A stretch of 59,432 nt of DNA from Gilvibacter sp. (GCF_013214815.1 NZ_JABSPU010000012.1:1-59432), one strand, 5' to 3'. Positions 7,834 through 15,889 are shown, numbered from the stretch's first letter. Notes: generated by a model not told the origin, from the letters alone. Program-made: numbers and translations.

Positions 7834-9882
7834 ATGAATAAAGAACTTTTAAACAAGGCATTTGCCAATGTGGCCACGGCTAAGGCTATGACCGAACTCT
7901 ATGAGGAAAACTTCAAAGAGGTCTCTAAATATGTACATGCAACTTCACGCGGGCACGAGGTAATTCAGACCGCAGTTGGCTTGCAGATGCAACCCCAAGA
8001 CTATATGTTCCCGTATTACCGGGACGATTCGATGTTGCTCGCCATAGGAATGCAGCCCTATGAATTGATGCTTCAGGTCTTGGCTAAAAAAGAGGATCCG
8101 TTTTCTGGCGGAAGGACCTATTATTCTCACCCCAGTTTGCGGGATGAGGACAAACCTAAGATCCCGCATCAAAGTTCTGCCACAGGGATGCAAGCCATCC
8201 CGGCAACTGGAGTGGCGATGGGCTTTTGGTACAAAGAAAGTGTGGGTCTGCAGGATGAATCCGTTGCGCCGCCTGTTGTGGTTTGCTCTTTAGGCGATGC
8301 ATCTGTGACAGAAGGAGAGATTGCTGAAGCCTTTCAAATGGCGGCCTTAAAGCAGTTGCCCATCTTGTACTTGGTGCAGGACAACGGCTGGGACATTAGT
8401 GCCAACGCTGCTGAAACTCGTGCGCAAAATGCCTATGAGTACGCTGCTGGATTCCACGGTTTGGACGCCGTAACCCTTGACGGAACTGACTTTGCAGAAA
8501 GTTATTCGCAATTGGAAGAGATCATTGCCACCATTCGCAAAGAGCGCAGACCGTTTTTGGTTCATGCTAAGGTGCCTCTTTTGAATCACCACACTTCTGG
8601 GGTACGCATGGAATGGTATCGGGATGATCTGGACGAGGCGCGCAGTCGTGATCCCTATCCGAAGATTATAAAATTACTGAGTGAAAATGGTTTTTCTGCG
8701 GAGCAGATCAGCGCCATTGAATCCGAAGTAAAAGAAAAAGTAGCTGCCGATTTTGTCAAGGCCAAGGCTGCAGAAGATCCAAAACCGGAAGATCTCTTTA
8801 CGCATGACTTTGCACCAACACCAATTACTCAGGAGCAAGGTGAACGCAGCCCAGAAGGGGCGGAGCAGGTCGTCATGGTTGACTGTGCCCTTTTTGCCAT
8901 TGAAGAGCTTATGGCGCAAAACAAGGAGTGTCTGCTCTACGGTCAAGATGTAGGAGCGCGCTTGGGAGGTGTGTTTAGAGAAGCAGCAACGCTTGCTCAA
9001 AAGTTTGGAGACAATCGTGTGTTCAATACGCCGATCCAAGAAGCTTTTATTGTAGGTTCTACCGTTGGGATGAGTGCAGTTGGGCTAAAACCTATAGTTG
9101 AGGTTCAATTTGCTGATTATATCTGGCCGGGGCTCAACCAGCTATTTACAGAAGTGAGTCGCAGTTGTTATTTGAGTAATGGAAAGTGGCCCGTTTCTAT
9201 GATCTTACGCGTGCCTATTGGTGCTTACGGCAGCGGTGGACCTTATCACAGTTCTTCTGTAGAAAGTGTAGTGGCCAATATCCGTGGTCTTAAGATCGCT
9301 TATCCGAGTAATGGAGCTGATCTAAAAGGCTTGCTTAAAGCGGCCTATCACGATCCGAATCCCGTGGTGATTTTTGAGCACAAAGGTTTGTATTGGAGCA
9401 AGGTGCCGGGCACTAAAGGAGCTACTTCAATTGAGCCAGCAGAAGATTATGTTTTGCCTTTCGGGAAGGCTTGGGTTTTGAATGAAATCTGGAAGCAAGA
9501 GCAAGAAGAAACCCTGAGCATTATCACTTACGGTATGGGCGTGCATTGGGCTATGAATGCTGCGGAGCAGTTAGGATTGAAGGATCGCATTGAGATCGTG
9601 GATTTGAGAACTCTGCATCCCTTGGATTATGAAACCGTTTTTGGTTCGGTTAAAAAGTGTGGTAAGTGTTTGGTGGTTACTGAAGAGCCATCGGAAAACA
9701 CCTTTGCCAGAGCATTAGCAGGCCGAATCCAGGAAGAGTGTTTCGCCTCCCTGGATGGCCCAGTAATGGTTATTGGTAGTGAGAATATGCCGGCAATTCC
9801 GCTGAACAGTACCTTGGAACAAACCATGATTCCTTCCACGGAGAAGGTCAAGGAAAAGATCCAACAATTGCTCAACTACTAG
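7834..9882 (+). CDS. Fused E1 alpha/beta 2-oxoacid dehydrogenase (branched-chain type)
   Basis: Thiamine-diphosphate dependent E1 of about 682 residues with both subunits on one chain. The alpha half carries the ThDP motif beginning GDASVTEG and ending VQDNGWDIS. The beta half starts near residue 340 (DCALFAIEELMAQN) and includes the YGQDVG, EAFIVG and RVPIGAYGSGGPYHS blocks plus a transketolase C-terminal domain. Separate alpha and beta genes are common elsewhere; the fused form is frequent in Bacteroidota. The upstream TTG at 7804 would overlap ilvE, so the ATG at 7834 is chosen. With E2 and IlvE this forms a branched-chain 2-oxoacid dehydrogenase module. The TAG stop shares the palindrome CTAG with the stop codon of the convergent gene. 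Confidence 0.93.
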   Translation: MNKELLNKAFANVATAKAMTELYEENFKEVSKYVHATSRGHEVIQTAVGLQMQPQDYMFPYYRDDSMLLAIGMQPYELMLQVLAKKEDPFSGGRTYYSHPSLRDEDKPKIPHQSSATGMQAIPATGVAMGFWYKESVGLQDESVAPPVVVCSLGDASVTEGEIAEAFQMAALKQLPILYLVQDNGWDISANAAETRAQNAYEYAAGFHGLDAVTLDGTDFAESYSQLEEIIATIRKERRPFLVHAKVPLLNHHTSGVRMEWYRDDLDEARSRDPYPKIIKLLSENGFSAEQISAIESEVKEKVAADFVKAKAAEDPKPEDLFTHDFAPTPITQEQGERSPEGAEQVVMVDCALFAIEELMAQNKECLLYGQDVGARLGGVFREAATLAQKFGDNRVFNTPIQEAFIVGSTVGMSAVGLKPIVEVQFADYIWPGLNQLFTEVSRSCYLSNGKWPVSMILRVPIGAYGSGGPYHSSSVESVVANIRGLKIAYPSNGADLKGLLKAAYHDPNPVVIFEHKGLYWSKVPGTKGATSIEPAEDYVLPFGKAWVLNEIWKQEQEETLSIITYGMGVHWAMNAAEQLGLKDRIEIVDLRTLHPLDYETVFGSVKKCGKCLVVTEEPSENTFARALAGRIQEECFASLDGPVMVIGSENMPAIPLNSTLEQTMIPSTEKVKEKIQQLLNY

Positions 9883-10973
9883 TTGCGGATCAGTTGTACC
9901 GTTTGAATAGATACTCCTGATTGTACCTTGGCAAAGTATTGTCCAACATTCAACCCAGAAATATCTGCTTGTAAGCTGTTGTTGGTACCCTCTAAGGTCA
10001 TTACCTTCTGTCCAAGAACATTGAAGATCTCTACTTGCTCGATCGGTGTACTGGCAGAAAAGGTTACTATGTCTTGAGTTGGGTTTGGTGCGTAAGTCAA
10101 ACCTTCTACAACGGTATCATCAACGCTTAGTACCGCATCATATATCTTCAGGTTGAACTGCGCGTTTACTGGGAAGTCACTAAGGTCCTCCGTATAGATG
10201 GCCCAGTTGGAACCGGTGTACCAAGCTCCCATCACCTCGTCTACTATTACGTTTGTTGCATCTCCGCTTGCGCCCCAATTGTGGGTAAATACAAAACGGG
10301 CTTCCGGGTCACCATCTAAAAGAGGATGACTTATTACCGTGTAGTTTCCAGAGATGTTACCCGCGGTAGCAACGTGCTTGGCAGAGGTTGTTGTGGTTCC
10401 TTCAATACTAACAAAGAAAGCCGAGTCTAATGGAATTGCATCGAGATCTTCTGCATAAATAATCCAACGATTGTCGCCATCATCATACCACAATCCATAA
10501 GATTTATCGTTACGCAAAGAACTTGGGTTGTAGTAAGTAGTCAAAGTGATGATCGCATCTGGATTGTTATTGATGTCTGGGTGATTTAAAACAGAGTAGG
10601 AGTCGTCAGTGCCCTGGTTAGCCAAGTCTGCAATATGCACATAAACGTCAGTTCCATTTCCGATGTAAACGTTATATGAAGAACCTTCAATCATGGCAGA
10701 ACCATTTTCGTTGTAAATGCCCCACTGTCCTTGACCTACACCATAGAATAAGCCAGAATTGTTGGTGTTGTAAACACCAGCAGATCCAGGTGGATTCCAG
10801 CTGTGTGAGATCACAATATCGGCATCTGGGTTGTCGTTCAAATCTGGATGGTCTATCCAAGTTAGATCTGATGAAATTGTTGGAGCGGTGGCCGTATGCA
10901 CAAAGAAACTGTCTTGGGCAATACCAGGTGCACTAAGTAAAAGTGCGATTAAAAGGGGTGTAATTTTTCTCAT
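9879..10973 (-). CDS. Secreted protein with three tandem repeats and T9SS type A sorting domain
   Basis: A 364-residue exported protein. Residues 1-19 are a signal peptide ending in Ala-Gln. Three similar units of about 85 residues follow, each with an H-P-x-L/I-x-x-x-P-[DE]-A motif (DHPDLNDNPDADI, NHPDINNNPDAII, SHPLLDGDPEARF) and a later W-x-IY-x-E motif (WGIYNEN, WIIYAED, WAIYTED). The last 80 residues (YAPNPTQDIVTFS, then VEIFNVLGQKVMT and LNVGQYFAKV) form a type A C-terminal domain that directs export through the type IX system and attachment to the surface. The repeat family is known to me only as a domain of unknown function in secreted bacterial proteins. The gene is convergent with the E1 gene, and an inverted repeat lies just upstream of its start. 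Confidence 0.88.
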   Translation of the reverse strand: MRKITPLLIALLLSAPGIAQDSFFVHTATAPTISSDLTWIDHPDLNDNPDADIVISHSWNPPGSAGVYNTNNSGLFYGVGQGQWGIYNENGSAMIEGSSYNVYIGNGTDVYVHIADLANQGTDDSYSVLNHPDINNNPDAIITLTTYYNPSSLRNDKSYGLWYDDGDNRWIIYAEDLDAIPLDSAFFVSIEGTTTTSAKHVATAGNISGNYTVISHPLLDGDPEARFVFTHNWGASGDATNVIVDEVMGAWYTGSNWAIYTEDLSDFPVNAQFNLKIYDAVLSVDDTVVEGLTYAPNPTQDIVTFSASTPIEQVEIFNVLGQKVMTLEGTNNSLQADISGLNVGQYFAKVQSGVSIQTVQLIRN

Positions 10974-10977
10974 AATT

Positions 10978-11008
10978 ATTCGAGTTAGTTAAAAATTTCT
11001 ACTCGAAT
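10978..11008. promoter_or_regulatory. 8-bp inverted repeat just upstream of the T9SS cargo gene
   Basis: ATTCGAGT (10978-10985) and ACTCGAAT (11001-11008) are perfect reverse complements separated by 15 bases. They begin 5 bases upstream of the minus-strand start codon at 10973, so the repeat would lie in the leader or promoter of that gene. It could be an operator or an RNA hairpin around the ribosome-binding region. No regulator is identifiable from the sequence. Confidence 0.4.
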
Positions 11009-11154
11009 ATATTGCAAGCCGTTTCCTGAAAAAAAAGGTAAAAACCTATTTGTTTTGTCAATTATCCGAGACGAACCCTCGAATCCCTTCTGCAGTGGGC
11101 AATTCGAAGTATTTACAACTGAATTAAAACGACTTAACTAACTGATAATTAGGG

Positions 11155-11207
11155 GAAAAACCTCGAGTTTCAAAAGGGTTTTTCGGGTGAAAATCACGTA
11201 ATTTTCA
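11155..11207 (+). other. Two consecutive hairpins in the leader of the nuclease gene
   Basis: GAAAAACC (11155-11162) pairs with GGTTTTTC (11177-11184), and TGAAAAT (11188-11194) pairs with ATTTTCA (11201-11207). Both are perfect, and they sit back to back 16-70 bases before the ATG at 11224. Neither has a strong run of T behind it, so they look more like leader structure or operators than a terminator. The rest of the gap from 11009 to 11154 shows nothing I can name. Confidence 0.35.
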
Positions 11208-11223
11208 AGAAAAATAAAACACT

Positions 11224-11550
11224 ATGTACAACTATAGAGCGCACATTAAAGACGTCTATGACGGAGATACCGTAACAGCTGTGGTTGACCTTGGATTCCT
11301 CCATTATCAAGAAATGAAGCTAAGGCTTTACGGCATTGACACACCAGAGCTTCGTGGAGCCGAACGAGAAGACGGTTTACGCGTCAGAGATATTGTCAGA
11401 GAGATGATTCTCGGTAAAGATGTAGAGATCCACAGTTACAAAGACAAACAAGGGAAATACGGTCGCTATTTAGCAACCATTATTGTAGACGGTGTAAATG
11501 TCAATGAATGGCTGGTGGCTCAAGGGCATGCACAGCCTTATTTTCCTTAG
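11224..11550 (+). CDS. Thermonuclease-family (staphylococcal nuclease-like) protein, no signal peptide
   Basis: A 108-residue SNase-fold protein that would cut DNA or RNA using calcium. The catalytic set maps well to the staphylococcal enzyme: Asp15 (DGDT), Arg34, Asp39-Thr40 and Glu42 in RLYGIDTPE, and Arg81 in KYGRYLA, corresponding to Asp21, Arg35, Asp40-Thr41, Glu43 and Arg87. Unlike the secreted enzyme it begins directly at the beta-barrel (MYNYRAHIKDVYDGDT) with no signal peptide, so it should be cytoplasmic. Its stop codon lies one base from the stop codon of the convergent gene. The leader contains two perfect small hairpins. Confidence 0.9.
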   Translation: MYNYRAHIKDVYDGDTVTAVVDLGFLHYQEMKLRLYGIDTPELRGAEREDGLRVRDIVREMILGKDVEIHSYKDKQGKYGRYLATIIVDGVNVNEWLVAQGHAQPYFP

Positions 11551-11551
11551 G

Positions 11552-12091
11552 CTATTGTCGGGCTTGCGGAGGATACTCTTCCAAAATTTTACCTACAATC
11601 TCTTGAATGCGGGCGATCTTTTTATCTACACTTAAATGTGAGATGTTTGCAGTACCCATACCTTGCCAAACCAACTCATTGGTTGTGGTGTCTATAAGGT
11701 CTATGTATAAAGTGCCTTCTGTTCTGGAAGATACGGTGCTTCCTCCAAAGCCACCGCCCCACCAAGGGTTCCAACCCCAGCCCCAGCCGAAGTTATTGTT
11801 GTAGACATCAACGCGTTCGCGTTCTTTGGTAAAGATGCTGATAAGCAAATCTGGATTGTCGCTTTTGATCATGCCTTTAGCCGTCAATTCAGTATCAATG
11901 GCACGTAAGATTCTTTTTTTATCAAGATCAGAGATCTGAGCTTTGTCAACTCCAGGTTTAAAGAAGGCAAAGGATTGATAGGTGTTGAAACTAGCAGTGG
12001 TGTCATAATCGGACACGACTCGTACCGAAGTGCATGAACTCATCACGAGCACTACCAAAAGGGCCAAGGGTAAAAACTTTTTCATTTGCAT
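11552..12091 (-). CDS. DUF4136-type lipoprotein
   Basis: A 179-residue lipoprotein with an N-terminal hydrophobic segment and lipobox VMSSC, so Cys20 is the lipidation site. The mature part begins VRVVSDYDTTASFNTYQSFAFF, the beginning typical of DUF4136 proteins, and has a Gly/Trp-rich insert (WGWGWNPWWGGGFGG) in the middle. The tail contains the helical segment DKKIARIQEIVGKILEEYPP. Function is not known for this family; it is probably anchored in the outer or inner membrane facing the periplasm. A second in-frame ATG two codons downstream (12085) could be the real start. Confidence 0.82.
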   Translation of the reverse strand: MQMKKFLPLALLVVLVMSSCTSVRVVSDYDTTASFNTYQSFAFFKPGVDKAQISDLDKKRILRAIDTELTAKGMIKSDNPDLLISIFTKERERVDVYNNNFGWGWGWNPWWGGGFGGSTVSSRTEGTLYIDLIDTTTNELVWQGMGTANISHLSVDKKIARIQEIVGKILEEYPPQARQ

Positions 12092-12102
12092 AGCATTATG
12101 GT

Positions 12103-14085
12103 TTAAAATAATGAATCGTCGACTTGATTCGGAAGCGTTACTCGCAATTTAGGCTCTCGGGCCATTTCTGCTTTTATAGCGAATAAAGCTTCTTCGTTTC
12201 GCGCCCAACCTCGTCTTGCAATACCGTTATTCACATCCCAAAAGAGCATCTGTCGCAATCGGGTTTGCGCTGCCTTAGAACCATCAAGAACCATACCAAA
12301 TCCGCCGTTAATCACCTCTCCCCAGCCAACACCTCCACCGTTGTGGATGCTTACCCAGGTGGCGCCTCTAAAGCTATCTCCAATCACATTGTGAATGGCC
12401 ATATCTGCAGTAAAGCGGCTGCCATCATATATATTTGAAGTCTCACGATAGGGAGAATCAGTTCCAGAAACATCGTGATGATCACGCCCAAGGATCACCG
12501 GTCCGAGTTCTCCTTTTTCAATCGCTTCGTTAAATGCCTCGGCAATTGCAATACGTCCTTGGGAATCTGCATAGAGAATTCGCGCTTGTGATCCAACCAC
12601 CAACTTGTTCTCTTGGGCACCTTTGATCCATTGAATATTGTCTGCCATTTGCTGTTTGATCTCTGCTGGAGCTTCTTGCATCAAACGTTCTAAAACTCCT
12701 AGGGCAAGCGCATCAGTTTTTGCTAGATCAGCAGGGTCGCCACTCGCACAAACCCATCGGAATGGGCCAAATCCGTAGTCAAAACACATAGGTCCCATAA
12801 TGTCTTGAACATAACTCGGATAAATGAACTCGCGAGCTGGATCTTCTGTATCTAAAATATCAGCCCCGGCCCTTGAAGCCTCCAACAAGAAGGCATTGCC
12901 ATAGTCAAAGAAATAGGTTCCTTTTACGGTGTGTTTATTAATTGCCGCGGCATGGCGTTTTAGACTGGCTTGTACGTGATCCTTATATGCCGCAGGATCA
13001 TTGGCCATCATTGTGTTTGCTTCTTCAAAACTTAGACCTACCGGATAATAGCCTCCTGCCCACGGATTGTGCAAGGAAGTTTGGTCGCTGCCCAGATCTA
13101 TATGAATTCCTTCTTGATCAAATCGCTCCCAAACATCTACTATGTTTCCAGCGTAAGCGATAGAAACAGTTTCTTCTGCTGCCAATGCCTTTTTAACGCG
13201 ATCACTCAGCACAGCAAGATCATCAATAACTTCATCAACCCAGCCTTGGCTGTGACGCGTGTGGGTGGCTTTGGCATTCACTTCTGCACAAACGGTGACA
13301 CATCCGGCAATATTTCCAGCCTTGGGTTGCGCTCCACTCATACCTCCTAAACCAGAGGTCACAAAAAGACCTCCTTTAGGAGCCTTTCCAATTTTTCTAA
13401 ATCCGTTGAGTACCGTTATGGTAGTTCCGTGAACAATTCCTTGTGGACCAATGTACATATAGCTGCCCGCGGTCATTTGCCCGTATTGGGTAACTCCTAA
13501 AGCGTTGAAGCGCTCCCAATCATCGGGTTTAGAATAGTTCGGGATCATCATTCCGTTAGTGACCACCACGCGAGGAGCATTCTCATGAGACGGAAACAGC
13601 CCCAAAGGATGTCCGGAGTACATAACCAAAGTCTGATCATCCGTCATTTGAGACAAATACTGCATGGTAAGCAGGTATTGCGCCCAATTTTGGAAAACAC
13701 CACCATTACCTCCATAAGTAATGAGCTCATGTGGGTGTTGCGCCACCGCCGGATCCAAATTGTTCTGGATCATCAGCATAATGGAACGTGCCTGCAAAGA
13801 ATTACCAGGATACTCATCTACCGGTCTGGCGTACATTTTATAATCAGGACGCAGGCGGTACATATAAATTCTACCGTAGGTTTCTAGTTCTTCTCTGAAC
13901 TCTGGTAACAAGGTCGCGTGATGTTCGGGATCAAAATAGCGCAGGGCATTGCGTAGGGCCAACTGCTTCTCATAATCGTTTAGGATTGCTTTACGTTTAG
14001 GTGCATGATTGACCTTAGCGTCATAGGGTTTTGGAGGAGGAAGTTGGGAGGGAATCCCTTGTTGGATAGCTTCTTTGAAACTCAT
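12103..14085 (-). CDS. hutU: Urocanate hydratase
   Basis: Converts urocanate to 4-imidazolone-5-propionate in histidine breakdown, using tightly bound NAD. The 660-residue chain has the NAD-binding segment GLGGMSGAQPKA (246-257) and the active-site block MCFDYGFGPFRWV, in which Cys434 corresponds to the family's catalytic Cys. The C-terminal block with SIHNGGGVGWGEVINGG is also conserved. Many bacterial HutU proteins are near 555 residues; the longer form here is, as I recall, usual for Bacteroidota. No hutH, hutI or hutG is nearby, so the rest of the pathway is elsewhere. The start codon overlaps the stop of a small Cys-rich upstream gene (ATGA). Confidence 0.96.
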   Translation of the reverse strand: MSFKEAIQQGIPSQLPPPKPYDAKVNHAPKRKAILNDYEKQLALRNALRYFDPEHHATLLPEFREELETYGRIYMYRLRPDYKMYARPVDEYPGNSLQARSIMLMIQNNLDPAVAQHPHELITYGGNGGVFQNWAQYLLTMQYLSQMTDDQTLVMYSGHPLGLFPSHENAPRVVVTNGMMIPNYSKPDDWERFNALGVTQYGQMTAGSYMYIGPQGIVHGTTITVLNGFRKIGKAPKGGLFVTSGLGGMSGAQPKAGNIAGCVTVCAEVNAKATHTRHSQGWVDEVIDDLAVLSDRVKKALAAEETVSIAYAGNIVDVWERFDQEGIHIDLGSDQTSLHNPWAGGYYPVGLSFEEANTMMANDPAAYKDHVQASLKRHAAAINKHTVKGTYFFDYGNAFLLEASRAGADILDTEDPAREFIYPSYVQDIMGPMCFDYGFGPFRWVCASGDPADLAKTDALALGVLERLMQEAPAEIKQQMADNIQWIKGAQENKLVVGSQARILYADSQGRIAIAEAFNEAIEKGELGPVILGRDHHDVSGTDSPYRETSNIYDGSRFTADMAIHNVIGDSFRGATWVSIHNGGGVGWGEVINGGFGMVLDGSKAAQTRLRQMLFWDVNNGIARRGWARNEEALFAIKAEMAREPKLRVTLPNQVDDSLF

Positions 14086-14264
14086 GAATTCGGTTTGGAT
14101 TGGGTGTTAGTCTTTTTATCGTAGCCGTAAGGACAATGTCTGCAGCCACTCTCACAACAATAACCTCGCTTGAGATGGTACTGTTCTGTAAAGCATTTGT
14201 AACCCTCCGGGGTGAGGTAATAATCACCGGGTTCCAAAGGGATTCTTTTTCCAAATGTGCTCAT
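14082..14264 (-). CDS. Small DUF5522-like Cys-rich protein
   Basis: A 60-residue protein. The core YHLKRGYCCESGCRHCPYG places Cys36, Cys37, Cys41 and Cys44 in a compact cluster that could bind zinc or an iron-sulfur cluster. This block is the signature of the DUF5522 family of small bacterial proteins of unknown function. The stop codon overlaps the hutU start by four bases (ATGA), so the two are co-translated, and it is the first gene of that operon. The longer overlapping minus-strand reading frame at 14021-14254 is a shadow of this gene and of hutU. Confidence 0.8.
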   Translation of the reverse strand: MSTFGKRIPLEPGDYYLTPEGYKCFTEQYHLKRGYCCESGCRHCPYGYDKKTNTQSKPNS

Positions 14265-14297
14265 ACTACAAAAATACTATTTTCTTACCTTGAGCCC

Positions 14298-14624
14298 ATG
14301 ATCGTAGTGGTAAATAGATACCTGCTTCCTAGAGGTACTTACGGGATGACCCTTTGGCCATTTATTTTGGTTAGGGATTCGCGCTTGCGTAAAGATCCTG
14401 TTCTGATCAATCACGAACGCATTCATTTAAGACAACAGTTGCAGCTTTTGATCATTCCATTTTATCTGTGGTATGGGATCGAATTCGGGCTACGCTGGTT
14501 AAAATACGGCAATAGAAAAAAGGCCTACAGCAATTTGTCAATGGAACGCGAGGCTTACGCCAACGAAACCGATCTTGATTATCTGCAGACCTTTCGTCTG
14601 TGGTCTTTTATTCGGTATTTATAA
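14298..14624 (+). CDS. Small HEXXH-containing membrane-associated protein
   Basis: A 108-residue protein starting at the ATG at 14298 (MIVVVNRYLLPRGTYGMT). A longer frame back to 14100 exists, but it runs antisense through the start of the DUF5522 gene. It contains an HEXXH zinc motif (HERIH, residues 39-43), then a hydrophobic stretch (LQLLIIPFYLWYGIEFGL), then EREAYANE (83-90), which could supply the third zinc ligand as in gluzincin peptidases. It may be a minimal peptidase-like fold related to BlaR1/M56 or M48 cores; I have not seen a characterised member. It diverges from the DUF5522-hutU pair with only 33 bases between starts. Confidence 0.75.
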   Translation: MIVVVNRYLLPRGTYGMTLWPFILVRDSRLRKDPVLINHERIHLRQQLQLLIIPFYLWYGIEFGLRWLKYGNRKKAYSNLSMEREAYANETDLDYLQTFRLWSFIRYL

Positions 14625-14625
14625 A

Positions 14626-14690
14626 TGCGCATTGGAGGGGGGGTCGGTTCGCCGCGGATTGAAGAGACGGCTTGCCATTCCAAATGCGCA
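14626..14690. repeat. Near-perfect 12-bp inverted repeat downstream of the HEXXH gene
   Basis: TGCGCATTGGA (14626-14636) and TCCAAATGCGCA (14679-14690) are reverse complements except for one extra base. They start 2 bases after a stop codon. The 42-base loop is GC-rich with a run of eight G. There is no U-run afterwards, so this is not a classical terminator; it could be a folded mRNA 3' end or a small repeat element. Confidence 0.5.
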
Positions 14691-14723
14691 ATAGGTTTAA
14701 GCTAAATCAGTTGCGGTTTACGC

Positions 14724-14993
14724 TTAGCGATCGTTGTTGATCTTTCCAAAAGGCTTAAGTTCTGGAGTGGCTAGTTCAAGCGTATCGCTAGCCTTTGCTT
14801 TGGTCTCACTGGTGTTTATTGCATAAGCAGTGAGCTCGCGTCTTCCAACTAAAGACGTCTTTACTGTGTCCGTAGTTTTTTTTGTTGTTTCAATACTGTA
14901 GGCTTTAAACTGAGCTACAGCTGTCGAGTCTTTTTGTTGTGCAAAGCTTGTTAGTGAGCACAAGAACAATGGGAGTAGTAGTAAATATTTCAT
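14724..14993 (-). CDS. Small secreted protein of unknown function
   Basis: An 89-residue protein with a clear signal peptide (MKYLLLLPLFLCSLTSFAQQ, cleavage after Ala18 or Gln). The mature part is short, polar and rich in Thr, Lys and Ala, with two similar segments (AYSIETTKKTTDTVKTS and AYAINTSETKAKASDTLE), which suggests an internal duplication. It starts 2 bases after the upstream minus-strand gene stops, so the two are one transcript. I do not recognise a family. Confidence 0.65.
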   Translation of the reverse strand: MKYLLLLPLFLCSLTSFAQQKDSTAVAQFKAYSIETTKKTTDTVKTSLVGRRELTAYAINTSETKAKASDTLELATPELKPFGKINNDR

Positions 14994-14995
14994 GA

Positions 14996-15751
14996 CTAGT
15001 ACTGGATTGAAAGCGTTGCGTGGTTCGTATCTGGGTAGTAATCTGGGAAGATTGCGATACCGTCTGTTCCGTACAGGTTGGTGGTTTTAACTTGTAATTC
15101 TAGTTCGTAGGTTTGACCCACTGTCAATCCCGTTAATAGTTTTGAGAAGGCTCCACTCCAGGTGGTAATGGTGTAAGTTGAACTACCCGACTCGTGAATG
15201 GATTGCGAGTTTGTTGTAGTTCCACCAAGTACTGTGCTGGTAGTGGTGTCATAGACTCTAAAGGATCCGTAAGACAAAGAGTTTGTATAAGCCAATCCAG
15301 ACATGGTCAGATTAAGCATCACTTCTGATTTCTCAGCAGTAAAAGTCAATACCATTCCTGGAACTGTAGTGAAGCTGCTTCCAGCAAGGATCTCATTGGT
15401 AGTTAACGATACGCTCTGTGCTTTAGGCAATTCTTCATTGTTGCGACGCAAGGCTACCCACTCGTCTCCGTCCCAATAGTAATATCCTTTTCCTGTAGTA
15501 GTGTTGGTGTTGTAAACCAAAAGGCTTTCTGCATCTGCTAATTCAGAAGCAGATGATCCAACATCAGTAATCGGGTCTATAGTGCTTAGGTCAGAAATAT
15601 CTACTCGAGGGATGAATACTCCTTTATCTGAACTGTTAATATCTAAAATAGATCCGTCATCTGGGCTTGTGGTGTTGATTCCAACTTGTCCTACCGCTGT
15701 AAAGGTCGCGGCGATAAGAAAAACAGTTGCTAAATTTTTTAAAGTTTTCAT
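14996..15751 (-). CDS. Secreted surface-type protein of unknown function
   Basis: A 251-residue exported protein with a signal peptide ending near VGQ. The N-terminal mature region (VGINTTSPDDGSILDI, then KGVFIPRVDI) is a segment commonly seen at the start of Bacteroidota surface proteins. It is followed by GKGYYYWDGDEWVAL, also typical. The C-terminal half (from about residue 120) is beta-rich, with repeated short strands such as SEVMLNLTMSG and YELELQVKTTNLYG. There is no obvious T9SS sorting domain. Function is unknown. It begins the transcript that continues into the small secreted gene; a possible -7 element lies 46 bases upstream. Confidence 0.7.
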   Translation of the reverse strand: MKTLKNLATVFLIAATFTAVGQVGINTTSPDDGSILDINSSDKGVFIPRVDISDLSTIDPITDVGSSASELADAESLLVYNTNTTTGKGYYYWDGDEWVALRRNNEELPKAQSVSLTTNEILAGSSFTTVPGMVLTFTAEKSEVMLNLTMSGLAYTNSLSYGSFRVYDTTTSTVLGGTTTNSQSIHESGSSTYTITTWSGAFSKLLTGLTVGQTYELELQVKTTNLYGTDGIAIFPDYYPDTNHATLSIQY

Positions 15752-15796
15752 TTTGATAGGTGTTTATTGATTTGGGTTTTTGTAATTGTTCTGAAG

Positions 15797-15804
15797 CGAA
15801 AGTA
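15797..15804 (-). promoter_or_regulatory. Possible -7 element for the 15751 gene
   Basis: On the minus strand the bases read TACTTTCG, one mismatch from the Bacteroidota -7 consensus TAnnTTTG. It lies 46 bases upstream of the start codon at 15751. The same variant occurs before the candidate RNA at 21.24 kb. No clear -33 TTTG is seen at the expected spacing. Confidence 0.35.
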
Positions 15805-15889
15805 CCTCGACAGCAAGGCTTTGTAGGATGATTTTAGATGGATAGCTAGTTGTTGTCGACGAATGGTGTATTTTCGTTAGATAAACCAG

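Noticed and set aside
11068-11100. tRNA-like 3' end (CCCTCGAATCCC, resembling a T-arm)
   Set aside because: No matching acceptor, D-arm or anticodon arm upstream; the T-loop word is incomplete and the flanks do not pair.
14021-14254. 77-codon minus-strand frame overlapping hutU start
   Set aside because: The neighbouring frame encodes the recognisable Cys-rich DUF5522-like protein; this one is its shadow.
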